Shown here piece after piece: positions 15,583 to 24,145 of a stretch of DNA of 50,594 nt. Under the pieces are notes generated by a model, which saw nothing but the letters and a program-made list of their open reading frames with translations, did not search any database and had not been told where the DNA came from. The stretch's first letter is position 1; every line of letters starts with the position of its first letter. The stretch spans positions 1-50,594 of the forward strand of contig JAHIVT010000116.1 in the NCBI GenBank assembly GCA_018816555.1. Direction: 5' to 3'. Position numbers and translations under genes: made by a program. The stretch is from Pseudomonadota bacterium (lineage in GTDB: Bacteria; Desulfobacterota; Desulfobulbia; Desulfobulbales; SURF-16).

Positions 15583-18011
15583 TCATGCGCTTATTCTGGC
15601 TGAAATCGTTCTTGACTGTTGTGTTGCTCCTCTCCCTTATTGCTACAGGCTGGGCGGGCGGCGCCATTGAGCGAACCCTGGAGGTGTTGGGGAAGGTTCC
15701 CGGGGTCACTGCAGAACAACTGGAACGCAGCAAGGAAATTATCGTAAAACTTGATTATACGAACATGAGGGTTTTCAGGGCATTATGCACTCTGCCTGAT
15801 ATGACCGCCCCTGAGGCCTTCAAACTGCTGCCTGGTCTTACCGGCGAGCCGATCAATTATGAGCATCTTTTGCTTTTTGAACAGTTCTGTACCCTGCCGG
15901 GAGTTGATCTGCCACTCGCCCTGCAGGCTCTCCAGGAAATAAAAGATCTGGATTACGTATCTGTATGGGCCGGAGTGAGTTTGTGCCGCAATTCCTCGCT
16001 TCATCCTGCCCAGGCCCTGTCCGCCATCCAGCGGCTGCGAGAAATAAATGATCCGGCCCGCTGGGCGGCCAAGGCCTTTTTTGAGATCAATGGTCAGATG
16101 GATGACAGCGTGATTCAGGGGCTCATGATTATCAGGGCTCTTTCCCCTGAGCAGTGTTGGGCCGTGGAGGCTAACAGCAAGATTGAGGCGATCACCGTGC
16201 AGCAGGCCTTGATGAATATGGCCGCCATCCGCATGATCACCCCTGATAACATCCTGACCGTCAAGGCCTTGCTTGCCCTGCCTGAAATGACAGGCGCTGA
16301 TGCCCACGCATGGCTGACCGGTTATTTCGTCAAACCGGAAACAGAGCATGATGCCGACTATCAAATGCTCTCTCCCAGGAAAAAGACGATACTGCTGAAG
16401 GCGTACCTCAATGCCTCGGATCATATTGTGCTGGTGCTCAATAATCTCCATTCCGTCACTAATCAGGAGGGTGATGAGATTTCAGATGCACAGCTTGCCT
16501 CATTTTCTTTTCAGCGTCTGGGTGCTTTTTTTACCCGATTCCCTCCTGAGACCAGAAGCCGGTTTGATGCCAGGTTTGCCAGCTTTGCCAAAAAAGGAGA
16601 TAAACATGGTGCCACCTCCTGCCTGCGCGAGGCTACTGCTTTCGCCCGCAAGGAGTCGGCCAAGAGGCTCAGTACTGCAAATATTTATGCCGTGATGACC
16701 AGGGTTTCCATCCTCTATGACAGCTCGTTTCGTCTTATTCTGATTTCGGAGCTGCAAAAAAGAATTGCCGCCGGTTATCAGGGCAGCCTGCTCCATTTTA
16801 TGCAGGCGGTTGATCCGGAAAATGTCAATGTCGCCAACTTTGTTTCCAGTCTCTCCCTGAAGGCCAGGCTTGCCATGTTCCTCCCTCCCAATGTGCAGGG
16901 GCAGGAAGACATTGTTGATCTGGTTACCGCCTCAGCATTCAAGGATGAAAACAGTCTGGTGCTTTTTGCCGCCACATTTGAAAAATTGCTGGATGGACTT
17001 CTGCCGGCCACCCGTGTTTTTCTCGTCGACAGCATGATTTCCCATGCCCGTGATGCAAGTATTTTCGCCCAGCAGATCAGAACCATCCTGCAGTATTACC
17101 TGGAAGGCAAACCTAAAGTGCTGGGTGCTGAAAATGGGGGACGTATCAGAGAGCTGCTGGTAAAATATGACGCCCCTCCTCTGACCAGCTACATCCGAAC
17201 TCCGTTTACAGAATGGTTGCAGGACGGGACGCTGAGCGGCCTGTCCGTTTTTCACGGCGACGATGATGGCCGCAGTTCATTTATTGCCTTTGGCAACCTG
17301 CTGTTAAACAAAGGATATCTCCCCCGGCCAAGTACAAAATTCAGGGCAAATCAGCCCAACAGTTTTGCCAGAGAGGAACTGGCAGGTTTTCTCATTCCGG
17401 TTACCCGCAAGCAAAACGGCAGCCTGGAGCGGCTTTTCCGGTTTCTCAAGGAAACGCCTCTTGTTGTCGACTTTGTGAAAACCGTCAACAATGTGCTGAT
17501 CTCGCACAGTGTCAGTGTTTTTTATAACGGCGACACCCAACAGAAATTGTTGGGTCAGTTCATTCTGGATGGGCACGAGATGTATGCTCCCCGTGGCCAC
17601 AGTTATTGGCTGAATGATCATATTCTCGATCCCCTGCAGAGTCTGATTAAATCAGAGAAGGTTAGCCCTGAGGAGCTGACAGCCAAACAGCGTTTTCTCA
17701 GCATAGGGGCCTGCGGCGGAATAAAGATTTACTCGGATCTCACCCAGGCGTTCTGTAACAAGCTGGATATGCTGGGAAGTCTTGGGGCAGGAAAAACAAC
17801 AATTAACAATCTGTATAACTTGTTTCTTTTTGAGACAATCGCCTCTGAACCGCAAATACCGACATGGAAGGAGATGGACCGTAAAAACGCCTTCATCTTT
17901 CGCGAGGATACGGATAAGGACTATCAGTTGCCCGGCGAACTTCCAGCCATGCTGTATAAAATTCTCGGGAAACGGAAGTGTTGGTTGAGACCGTTTGAGG
18001 CTGATCTTTAA
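15576..18011 (+). CDS. Large secreted protein with helical repeats and a possible caspase-like C-terminal domain
   Basis: 811 residues, not assigned to a named family. Signal peptide at about 1-27. Residues about 30-260 are a series of degenerate alpha-helical units of roughly 40 residues built on a pattern like ALxxLPxMTxxxAxxLL. The middle is helical. The C-terminal 170 residues read like an alternating beta/alpha domain: VSVFYNGDTQQK, then DGHEMYAPRGHSYW (His 667 and 675), then FLSIGACGGIKIY (Cys 713), then NLYNLFLFE. A His in RGHS about 40 residues before a Cys after a hydrophobic strand is the spacing of caspase/CHAT-type cysteine peptidases. This is a hypothesis; no peptidase has been shown. 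A second ATG at 15585 is possible. Confidence 0.7.
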   Translation: MLIMRLFWLKSFLTVVLLLSLIATGWAGGAIERTLEVLGKVPGVTAEQLERSKEIIVKLDYTNMRVFRALCTLPDMTAPEAFKLLPGLTGEPINYEHLLLFEQFCTLPGVDLPLALQALQEIKDLDYVSVWAGVSLCRNSSLHPAQALSAIQRLREINDPARWAAKAFFEINGQMDDSVIQGLMIIRALSPEQCWAVEANSKIEAITVQQALMNMAAIRMITPDNILTVKALLALPEMTGADAHAWLTGYFVKPETEHDADYQMLSPRKKTILLKAYLNASDHIVLVLNNLHSVTNQEGDEISDAQLASFSFQRLGAFFTRFPPETRSRFDARFASFAKKGDKHGATSCLREATAFARKESAKRLSTANIYAVMTRVSILYDSSFRLILISELQKRIAAGYQGSLLHFMQAVDPENVNVANFVSSLSLKARLAMFLPPNVQGQEDIVDLVTASAFKDENSLVLFAATFEKLLDGLLPATRVFLVDSMISHARDASIFAQQIRTILQYYLEGKPKVLGAENGGRIRELLVKYDAPPLTSYIRTPFTEWLQDGTLSGLSVFHGDDDGRSSFIAFGNLLLNKGYLPRPSTKFRANQPNSFAREELAGFLIPVTRKQNGSLERLFRFLKETPLVVDFVKTVNNVLISHSVSVFYNGDTQQKLLGQFILDGHEMYAPRGHSYWLNDHILDPLQSLIKSEKVSPEELTAKQRFLSIGACGGIKIYSDLTQAFCNKLDMLGSLGAGKTTINNLYNLFLFETIASEPQIPTWKEMDRKNAFIFREDTDKDYQLPGELPAMLYKILGKRKCWLRPFEADL

Positions 18012-18062
18012 GGTTTCATGGGCAATGAAACAGTGGTGAGGGAGAGGTTGTGAGAAGGGCGA

Positions 18063-18842
18063 CTAATTGTATGTTTTGTTGATTTTCCTCTGGTTTTTGG
18101 CAGTTTCCGTGTAGTCTGGGGCGCAGACATATTTTTTTCCTACCACATCGATTTGTGGCGGCATTTTGGTCTTCTCGAAATAGTCATATCCTTCCTTTAG
18201 ATTCTTCCAGAAGCTCAACCAATTGGAATTCTTGTGTTTTCTCATGTTCGCCTCAGTCATTCTGAAGGGGAATATGTGAACGCGGAAAAATCTCTGGCCG
18301 TTGCGCAGGGCCTCTTGGGCCAGGGTGTATATTTCTTCTATCCTGCTGTCTGTCATGGCGAAGCAGCCTACGGAAATACAGTCCCCGTGAATCATCAGGG
18401 CGCTGCCGGTTCTACCGTGCAGTTTGTCGTAGGTGTTGGGAAAACCGATGTCAAAGGAGAGATGATAATGGCTGTTGGGATTGAGCTGTCGTTCGCTTAC
18501 TGAATAAAAACCTTCCGGGCTTTGTTCGTCCCCTTCTCTAAGTTTAGGCCCTAACTTTCCGGATAAACTGCATATTCTATATGTCTTAAAGAGTTGGTAT
18601 TCCTCGTCCTGCTGTACCCACAATTCAAGTTCCTGGGACTCCTTGAAGATTCTGATAAAGATAGGGTTGCCCAGCTCAACGCCCAGCTCGCTCAGCTCCA
18701 TCTCAAGCATAGGAGCAACTCTATTGCACACGGACATTGATGTTTCACTGGTCAGGATTTCTGCCTGAGCAGGGAAAATTGCAAAACAGACCAACAGTGC
18801 GGTGAGAACTGGCAGCAGCCAAGTACGATTGAGTATTTTCAT
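18063..18842 (-). CDS. L,D-transpeptidase-fold (YkuD) protein of the YafK type
   Basis: 259 residues with a signal peptide ending at AQAE (about 28). The YkuD-type catalytic motif is present as HGDCISVGCFAMTD: His of HG, then SxGC with the nucleophilic Cys, as in YafK. The preceding SPEGFYSV and HLSFDIGFPN strands are also typical. YafK (DpaA) of E. coli cuts the bond between peptidoglycan and Braun lipoprotein; whether this enzyme cuts or forms such links here is unknown. Convergent with the large secreted protein gene. Confidence 0.88.
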   Translation of the reverse strand: MKILNRTWLLPVLTALLVCFAIFPAQAEILTSETSMSVCNRVAPMLEMELSELGVELGNPIFIRIFKESQELELWVQQDEEYQLFKTYRICSLSGKLGPKLREGDEQSPEGFYSVSERQLNPNSHYHLSFDIGFPNTYDKLHGRTGSALMIHGDCISVGCFAMTDSRIEEIYTLAQEALRNGQRFFRVHIFPFRMTEANMRKHKNSNWLSFWKNLKEGYDYFEKTKMPPQIDVVGKKYVCAPDYTETAKNQRKINKTYN

Positions 18843-19279
18843 AATTTGCTCTTGTTCTGAGGGGGAAATTATTTAACTACCCAACTTTAAGGCCGGTGAA
18901 AGATGGAGCCTATAGTACTAAATAGCATAAAATATGCTGGAGAAACAACTTATTCCCGCAGGAATTCAGTTAAATTTTGCCCTGACTCTTTCTGCTCTTT
19001 TTGCAAAAGGCTCAATAAATAAGAAATTTACCTTGTTGCGGCAGGACTGGAACCCTGCTGTTCTGCAAGTATGACAGGTCGCAGAAAAATTTTGTTCGAT
19101 ATATTCTTGTTGCATCGGTTAAAAATTTTGTCTGGATCAAGCTGAGCAAATGGGAAGTTTTTTCCATGCGTCCTGAGCAGACTGTTTTTTGCGACGTCAA
19201 CATTGTCTTGATGAGGCTGATGCCGCGGCAGGTTCTGGTTCTTTTCTGTCCTCCCGGACCGGGAGGCGGCTGACTAACG
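18843..19279. other. Intergenic region, with two adjacent palindromes
   Basis: No supported gene; an open frame at 19012-19305 on the minus strand has no family resemblance. The palindrome CCTCCCGGACCGGGAGG at 19250-19266 lies beside GCTGAC TAAC GTCAGC, which overlaps the stop of the monohaem cytochrome gene. No T-run follows. Confidence 0.5.
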
Positions 19280-19681
19280 TCAGCAACTGTCATTGAAATC
19301 CTCACTGTTTAAACCAAAGCGGTAGAGGTAATCGTTAAGCTTGAGCTGCTGATCAAGGGTGATTTTGTCCCATGATCCGTTTTGGGCGCATTTGGGATAT
19401 TTCTGGGCAAATACCCGGTTCCATGCAGCGGGATTTTTTGATTCCGCATACAGAAATGGTGCTCCTTTATCGTTATTGCGGGTATGACAGCCTTTGCATA
19501 CCTCCCTGAAGACCTTGCCACCTTCACCCCAGGGACGGCTGTCCCATTCCAGGGGGCCATATTCGAGAATCCGGCACGTTTTCGTTGTGTCGTCATATCT
19601 GCTTTTCGGGCGGGCTTCTGCCTGCAGGGCAAAAGAAACGGCTAGCAAAAAAACGGTGAAAATGAAAGCTGATCTGGGCAT
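19280..19681 (-). CDS. Small exported monohaem cytochrome c
   Basis: 133 residues with a signal peptide (about 1-21) and a single CKGCH haem motif. It is followed by GAPFLYAESKNPAAWNRVF, consistent with a class I-like monohaem domain, though the distal Met ligand is not evident. Four further cysteines (at TKTC, REVC, PKCA and the C-terminal DSC) could form disulfides. The frame is open from 19879, but the ATG at 19681 starts the signal peptide and has an AGGAAAAGGA Shine-Dalgarno. Electron-transfer partner unknown. Confidence 0.8.
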   Translation of the reverse strand: MPRSAFIFTVFLLAVSFALQAEARPKSRYDDTTKTCRILEYGPLEWDSRPWGEGGKVFREVCKGCHTRNNDKGAPFLYAESKNPAAWNRVFAQKYPKCAQNGSWDKITLDQQLKLNDYLYRFGLNSEDFNDSC

Positions 19682-19975
19682 GAAATTTTCCTTTTCCTCT
19701 GCGGCATTAGTGCCGGAAGGAGACGTTGATGCAAGAAAGGATGAAAAAAAGTAAAGGTGCGTCCGGGCAAGCAACCTCAATAACATTCCCGGTGCTATTC
19801 TGTTAAACAATTGTACAACAACTTCCGTGCCATGAGGTGATATATGCGAATAATAAATGATAATGGCTATTATAAGCATTTGGCAAGGTTTATTTACTGT
19901 AACGGAGGATAAGGTTAATTGAAGAATATTCTGTATTACATTGACGACTATTCTTCAGACGCATTCGGCTTTCAA
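19682..19975. other. Divergent intergenic region, nothing further recognised
   Basis: Holds the inverted repeat GAAGAATA (19921-19928) / TATTCTTC (19949-19956) and an AT-rich stretch. No gene seen. Confidence 0.5.
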
Positions 19976-20004
19976 TTGACTTCCATGGGAAAGCTGTCTA
20001 TATT
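19976..20004 (+). promoter_or_regulatory. Sigma-70 promoter of the TetR-family gene
   Basis: TTGACT (19976-19981), 17-bp spacer, TATATT (19999-20004). Predicted transcription start about 20011, leaving a leader of about 17 nt before the ATG. Confidence 0.7.
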
Positions 20005-20007
20005 TGT

Positions 20008-20017
20008 ACCGAACGGT
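20008..20017. promoter_or_regulatory. Probable TetR-type operator
   Basis: ACCG AA CGGT is a perfect half-site palindrome at the predicted transcription start. Its form is common among TetR-family operators and suggests autorepression. Confidence 0.45.
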
Positions 20018-20027
20018 TGGTTTTGTT

Positions 20028-20612
20028 ATGAGAAAAAGCAAAGGCGAGCTGACTCGCGATTATATTATAAAAACGACCCGGAAAATTTTGGTCGCCCAGG
20101 GATTTCACAATACCAGCATCAATGATATCATCAATGCCACTGGGGTGAAGAAGGGCAATCTGTATTATTATTTTGCCGGCAAGGAAGATCTGAGCTTTTC
20201 GGTTCTGCAAGACGCGAAAGAGGAATTCTTTGCCTTTCTCGAGCAATCATTTCAGGGCAATGACCCTATTGATAAAGTTATTCATTCCTGTGAAGCAATA
20301 TTTAAAGAGCAACAAAAGCAACATTTCGTCGGAGGTTGTTTGTTCGGCAATGTGGCACTTGAGATGAGTGACTGCAACGAGCGTTTTGCCGCGGTCATCC
20401 ATGAAGTTTTCACCACTTGGACCCAAAAATTGGCCATTTTGCTGGAAGAGGCCGGTGAAAACACCATCCCGGTGAGCCGGGTTCCTCCCAGGCAACTGGC
20501 TAAAACGCTGGTGGCCGTCATCGAAGGCGGCATAATGATGTCCCGGGTCAGCAAAAGCAAGGCTGACCTGGAAGATTGCCTGGGGACCCTGCAGATCATG
20601 CTCGGCAGGTGA
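20028..20612 (+). CDS. TetR/AcrR-family transcriptional regulator
   Basis: 194 residues. The N-terminal HTH is clear (ILVAQGFHNTSINDIINATGVKKGNLYYYFAGKEDL, at about 20-55). The ligand-binding half contains HFVGGCLFGNVALEMSD, a segment seen in the AcrR/YcdC-type subgroup. ATG at 20028 is preferred: an upstream TTG in the same frame lies before the predicted transcription start. The leader is very short and has no evident Shine-Dalgarno. No transporter or enzyme follows on the same strand, so its targets besides itself are unknown. Confidence 0.9.
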   Translation: MRKSKGELTRDYIIKTTRKILVAQGFHNTSINDIINATGVKKGNLYYYFAGKEDLSFSVLQDAKEEFFAFLEQSFQGNDPIDKVIHSCEAIFKEQQKQHFVGGCLFGNVALEMSDCNERFAAVIHEVFTTWTQKLAILLEEAGENTIPVSRVPPRQLAKTLVAVIEGGIMMSRVSKSKADLEDCLGTLQIMLGR

Positions 20613-20744
20613 AAGGTTTTGAGGAGTCGTTACGAAATAACCTCTGATTTTTGATCATTTCGTTACGGCTCTATATGCCGTTTAGACCATCGCGTATGGC
20701 GACATCATTTTGTTACAGCGGCTATCCGGCCAATACCACCCTGG

Positions 20745-21728
20745 TCAGGCTAAAATCGGCTGAGAACTGCTGCGGGCGAAGAAAATGCCGGCCCGTTCCC
20801 TGGCCTCTTCAACGGAACTGCTGGTCTGTACTGCCGAGGCAAGCCTCAGCCCGAAAGGATAGGTCTTGCTGAAGTAGTGGGTGAATTCCTTCAGCCGACC
20901 CAGCCTGCGCTCCGGCCGGAAACGTTTTTCGAGCTGGTCGACGAAATAAAAATAAAAGGCCGGACGATCAACGTCCAGCAGGGGCAGGTTGACACCATAC
21001 AGCTCCGAGGCGATCTCATGAAAGAGCCAGGGTCTGATTGCCGCACCCCGGCCGAGCATCAGGCCGTCGGCCCCGGAAAGCTCCAGGCAGCGGCGACCGT
21101 CTTCAACGCTGAAGATGCCGCCATTTGTCACCACCGGGATAGAAAGCCATTTTTTCACCTTACCTACCCATTCCCAGCGCGGTTTCCGGCTGAACGGTTC
21201 TTTGCGCAACCGGGCATGGACGGTGAGAAGATCAATCCCCTCTCCTTCAAGCATCCGGCAAAGGCTTTTCAGGCGTGCTTCATCCAGCTGGTCACCAAGT
21301 CGGATCTTGGCGGTCAGGGGGAGTGAGGTGTGTGCCCGGGCCTCAGCCACCAGCTGCCGCAGATGATCGGTATCATCGACAAGTTTGCTGCCGCCACCGA
21401 AATTTCGTACTTGAGGCGCTGGGCAGCCCAGGTTCAAATCAATGGCATCACCCCCCAGCTGATGCACCCGGTCAATGGCCGCTGCAAGATGGGATTTGTC
21501 TGCCACCAGCAGCTGATAGGAAAGCGGATGCTCTTCCTCGGTGCTGACCAGAAAGGGGGAGACGGCCGCATTTTCCATGGGAAGCCTTCTGGCGGACAGC
21601 ATTTCCGTGGACAAAAGGCCCACTCCGCCCAACTGCATCAGCAGGGATCTAAAAACGGAATGGGTAAGTCCTGCCATGGGAGCGAGCAGCAGCGGCGGAT
21701 TGATGCACAGGTTGCGGATTTCAATCAT
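20745..21728 (-). CDS. dus: tRNA-dihydrouridine synthase
   Basis: 327 residues, FMN-dependent TIM-barrel enzyme reducing uridines in the tRNA D-loop. Seen: the N-terminal LLLAPMAGLTHSVFR, the catalytic region DLNLGCP (Cys at 102), LTAKIRLG (substrate Lys), LTVHAR (FMN-site His), and TNGGIFSVED / GADGLMLGRGA near the phosphate site. Length fits the family. The zinc-ribbon gene upstream on the same strand is 39 nt away and probably shares the transcript. Subfamily (A, B or C) not assigned. Confidence 0.93.
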   Translation of the reverse strand: MIEIRNLCINPPLLLAPMAGLTHSVFRSLLMQLGGVGLLSTEMLSARRLPMENAAVSPFLVSTEEEHPLSYQLLVADKSHLAAAIDRVHQLGGDAIDLNLGCPAPQVRNFGGGSKLVDDTDHLRQLVAEARAHTSLPLTAKIRLGDQLDEARLKSLCRMLEGEGIDLLTVHARLRKEPFSRKPRWEWVGKVKKWLSIPVVTNGGIFSVEDGRRCLELSGADGLMLGRGAAIRPWLFHEIASELYGVNLPLLDVDRPAFYFYFVDQLEKRFRPERRLGRLKEFTHYFSKTYPFGLRLASAVQTSSSVEEARERAGIFFARSSSQPILA

Positions 21729-21767
21729 GATATGACTTCACTAAAACCTTTTGGCAAATCTTTCTGC

Positions 21768-21935
21768 TTAATCGGGGATATCTATATCGCTGTGATCGCA
21801 TTCCGAGCAGCGCAGCATGGGTTCCCATTTTTCAAAGGCTACCCGCCAGCCCTCTTCCTCTATTTTTTTTTCATATTGTTTCTGGCATTCATCACAGAGC
21901 CATCGATCGCCTGCCGGCGTAACCCACAGTTTCAT
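21768..21935 (-). CDS. Small zinc-ribbon protein
   Basis: 55 residues with two CxxC pairs: LCDECQ (about 19-24) and RCSECD (about 44-49), about 25 residues apart, a typical four-Cys zinc ribbon. A much longer open frame exists upstream, but the ATG at 21935 has a strong AGGTGA Shine-Dalgarno. Function unknown; its position directly before dus suggests an RNA- or nucleic-acid-linked role, by context only. Confidence 0.7.
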   Translation of the reverse strand: MKLWVTPAGDRWLCDECQKQYEKKIEEEGWRVAFEKWEPMLRCSECDHSDIDIPD

Positions 21936-22166
21936 ATTTTCACCTGTTGTGTTTTCGTTATTTTTTACTTGAGCAAAATGGCTGGTCTCATAGTATTGTT
22001 TCGCCATAAAAGGTCGACATTCTACACCATGGACGAGATTAATACGATGCTCACCGCAGGTATTTTCTTGTCGAACGCAACAATTTTTCGAATAAACATG
22101 AAAAGCAGAGAAACAGAGAAGGCCGGGCATGATGAAAAAGCCGTGACTGCAACCAATAGGAAGCCT

Positions 22167-23162
22167 ATGACTGATATTTGCCTTGCGCGGAAAACCGCAG
22201 TAGTCATCAAACCGGAGTTTGCCGGTTGCCGGTTGCTGGATTTCATCACCTCCCGTTTCACCTACCGTAGCCGGGAAGAATGGCGGCAGGAGCTCGATGC
22301 CGGCCGTTTTTTGCTTAATGGCGAGCGAGCTGCTTCCCTGTCTCTGCTGGCAGCCGGCGACCGGCTGGTCTATCTGATGCCCATGCTGCAGGAACCGCCG
22401 GTGGACCAGAGTTTTGTCGTGCTTTATGAAGATGAGGATCTACTGGTGGTGGATAAACCGGCCAGGCTGCCCTGTCATCCGGGCGGCTGTTTTTTCCGGC
22501 ATACCCTGTGGGCCCTGCTGCAGGAGCGGCATGGCCTGCAGAAACCCTCACTGATCAACCGGCTGGACCGGGAGACATCCGGTATTGTTCTGGTGGCCAA
22601 GAACAAACAGGCGGCCCGCCTCTGTTATCAGCAGTTTGCCAGCCATCTGGTGCTCAAACGCTATCTGGTGATGGTGGAAGGAGAGTTTCCGTTTCAGGAT
22701 CTGCAGGCTGATGGCTGCCTGGCCCCTGACCCGGAGAGCGCCATCCGCAAGAAGGTGCGCTTTTACCCGCATGATGCGGTGGAGATGGCTCCTGTCGGAG
22801 CCGTTCAATGCAGTACTGGATTTCGGCGGCTACACAGCAGGACTGGTCTCAGTTTGCTTGAGGCCATCCCTGTTACCGGCCGCTGCCATCAGATCAGGGC
22901 CACTCTCTGCAGTCTCGGTTTTCCGGTGGTCGGCGACAAACTCTACGGGGTTGACGAGCAGCTGTTTCTCCGTTTCCGGCTGGGCGATTTGACCACGGCC
23001 GACCAACAGCGGTTGCGGCTGGACCGTCAGGCCCTGCATGCGGCAACCTTGCGCATCCGCCATCCGAGCAGCGGCCGGGAACTTGAGTTTTGCTCCCCCC
23101 TGCCCGCTGCGATGCAGTCCCTGTTGGGCGGCTTTGGCGGGACCGATGACTTCTTTGCTTGA
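22167..23162 (+). CDS. RluA-family RNA pseudouridine synthase
   Basis: 331 residues. An S4-like N-terminal domain (residues about 15-70: RLLDFITSRF ... GRFLLNGE) is followed by the catalytic domain. The motif INRLDRETSGIVLVAK supplies the nucleophilic Asp (134). LLEAIPVTGRCHQIRATL and GFPVVGDKLYG are the later RluA signatures. The reading frame is open from 21330, but that part lies antisense to dus and the zinc ribbon; the ATG at 22167 has an AGGAAG Shine-Dalgarno. Target (23S rRNA or tRNA) cannot be told. Confidence 0.9.
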   Translation: MTDICLARKTAVVIKPEFAGCRLLDFITSRFTYRSREEWRQELDAGRFLLNGERAASLSLLAAGDRLVYLMPMLQEPPVDQSFVVLYEDEDLLVVDKPARLPCHPGGCFFRHTLWALLQERHGLQKPSLINRLDRETSGIVLVAKNKQAARLCYQQFASHLVLKRYLVMVEGEFPFQDLQADGCLAPDPESAIRKKVRFYPHDAVEMAPVGAVQCSTGFRRLHSRTGLSLLEAIPVTGRCHQIRATLCSLGFPVVGDKLYGVDEQLFLRFRLGDLTTADQQRLRLDRQALHAATLRIRHPSSGRELEFCSPLPAAMQSLLGGFGGTDDFFA

Positions 23163-23239
23163 TTCTCCCCAGCAGTAAGGGCAGGAATAATTCTTCTGTC
23201 CTGGTTTTTTATGATCATATTATGATGCAACGATCATTG

Positions 23240-23531
23240 TGCACAGGGCAAGCTGTCTGAAACGGCAAAGGAACAGGTTGAAACAAAGAAAGAACAACCG
23301 GATCATGTCCATACCAGTCAAGACGGTTTCGCCATGTTTCAAGCCGGATTAACGATTGCCCGGATTGCGGAAGAACGCGGCCTTGTCAAATCAACCATCG
23401 AAGGCTACCGACCCTTTGCTGAAAAATGGGCGGCAGAGAGTTTTGCACAGGACATCCCCAACCGAAAATTTTTAAAAAAGTATGATTACCCCGCAACTTA
23501 TCGCCACAATCAAAGCGCAATTTCACATTAA
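23240..23531 (+). pseudogene. Remnant of a C-terminal HTH domain (helicase/RNase D-associated type)
   Basis: The frame from about 23240 to 23531 encodes FAMFQAGLTIARIAEERGLVKSTIEGY, which matches the HTH_40-type domain found at the C-terminus of RecQ-like helicases and related proteins (phase GxsixxIAxxRGLxxsTIExH). No helicase part precedes it: a TGA lies in frame at about 23222 and there is no convincing start. It overlaps the start of the HD-domain gene. Best read as a gene tail left by a deletion, though translation from ATG 23334 as a 65-residue protein is possible. Confidence 0.5.
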
Positions 23532-24000
23532 CTGGTCCGGCCAGCATGGCATAAGTCATTGGGCCCGGGTGTATGCTATCGGCATGAAACTGAGTCGACA
23601 GACCGGAGCAAATCAACACGTTGTCCAGCTCTTCTCACTGTTTCATGATTCGCGACGTTTCAACGAACACCTTGATTCCCATCATGGTCCTCGGGGAGCA
23701 GAGCTGGCAAGCCAACTTCGCGAAGCTCATTTGCCGTTGTTAACCGATGAGGAGTTTGACCTGCTGCATATGGCCTGTTGCCTGCACACACAAGCAGCAA
23801 CGCACGAAAATATCACCGTGCAAACCTGTTTTGATGCGGATCGATTGGATCTCGGCAGAGTTGGAAAAGTTCCGGACCCAGAATACCTCTGCACGGATGC
23901 GGCAAAGTCGGAAGAAATGATTGCCTGGGCCTATCAGAGAAGTATCCAGGGGGTAGTTCCGGATAATGTTCTTGGCAGGTCTATTCTCCAAGTTGGGTAG
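23482..24000 (+). CDS. HD-domain phosphohydrolase-like protein
   Basis: 172 residues. Metal-binding His/Asp are in the expected order: HGISHW (22-27), LFHDSRRFNEHLDSHHG (HD pair at 55-56) and a later DADRLDLGRVG. These fit a compact HD superfamily metal-dependent phosphohydrolase; the DSRR and DLGRVG blocks mark a specific uncharacterised subgroup. Substrate unknown. The ATG has no Shine-Dalgarno and lies inside the HTH remnant. Confidence 0.82.
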   Translation: MITPQLIATIKAQFHINWSGQHGISHWARVYAIGMKLSRQTGANQHVVQLFSLFHDSRRFNEHLDSHHGPRGAELASQLREAHLPLLTDEEFDLLHMACCLHTQAATHENITVQTCFDADRLDLGRVGKVPDPEYLCTDAAKSEEMIAWAYQRSIQGVVPDNVLGRSILQVG

Positions 24001-24033
24001 AACCAGTTTTACGAAGTCAAGACGCCGCGGGTA

Positions 24034-24071
24034 GGGCAAGATCTCTCTTTCATCTTGCCCGGCTTTTCTTG
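24034..24071 (+). terminator. Rho-independent terminator of the HD-domain gene
   Basis: 9-bp perfect stem GGGCAAGAT/ATCTTGCCC with a 9-nt pyrimidine loop, followed by GGCTTTTCTTG. Confidence 0.75.
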
Positions 24072-24145
24072 TTGAACTGATGGAAGCTCGGCAGAGCTGT
24101 CCGCAAGGACGGCGCCTCTTGTCACCGTAGCACATCCGTTGAGCG

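Noticed and set aside
17775-17798. Walker A-like GSLGAGKT in the large secreted protein
   Set aside because: The protein is exported, the motif is near the C-terminus and no Walker B or NTPase fold is visible; it is probably coincidental.
19012-19279. Minus-strand ORF between the L,D-transpeptidase-fold and monohaem cytochrome genes
   Set aside because: No resemblance to any family; it contains palindromes and reads like non-coding sequence.
21330-22166. 279-codon N-terminal extension of the pseudouridine synthase
   Set aside because: It is antisense to dus and the zinc-ribbon gene, and a good internal start with Shine-Dalgarno lies at 22167.
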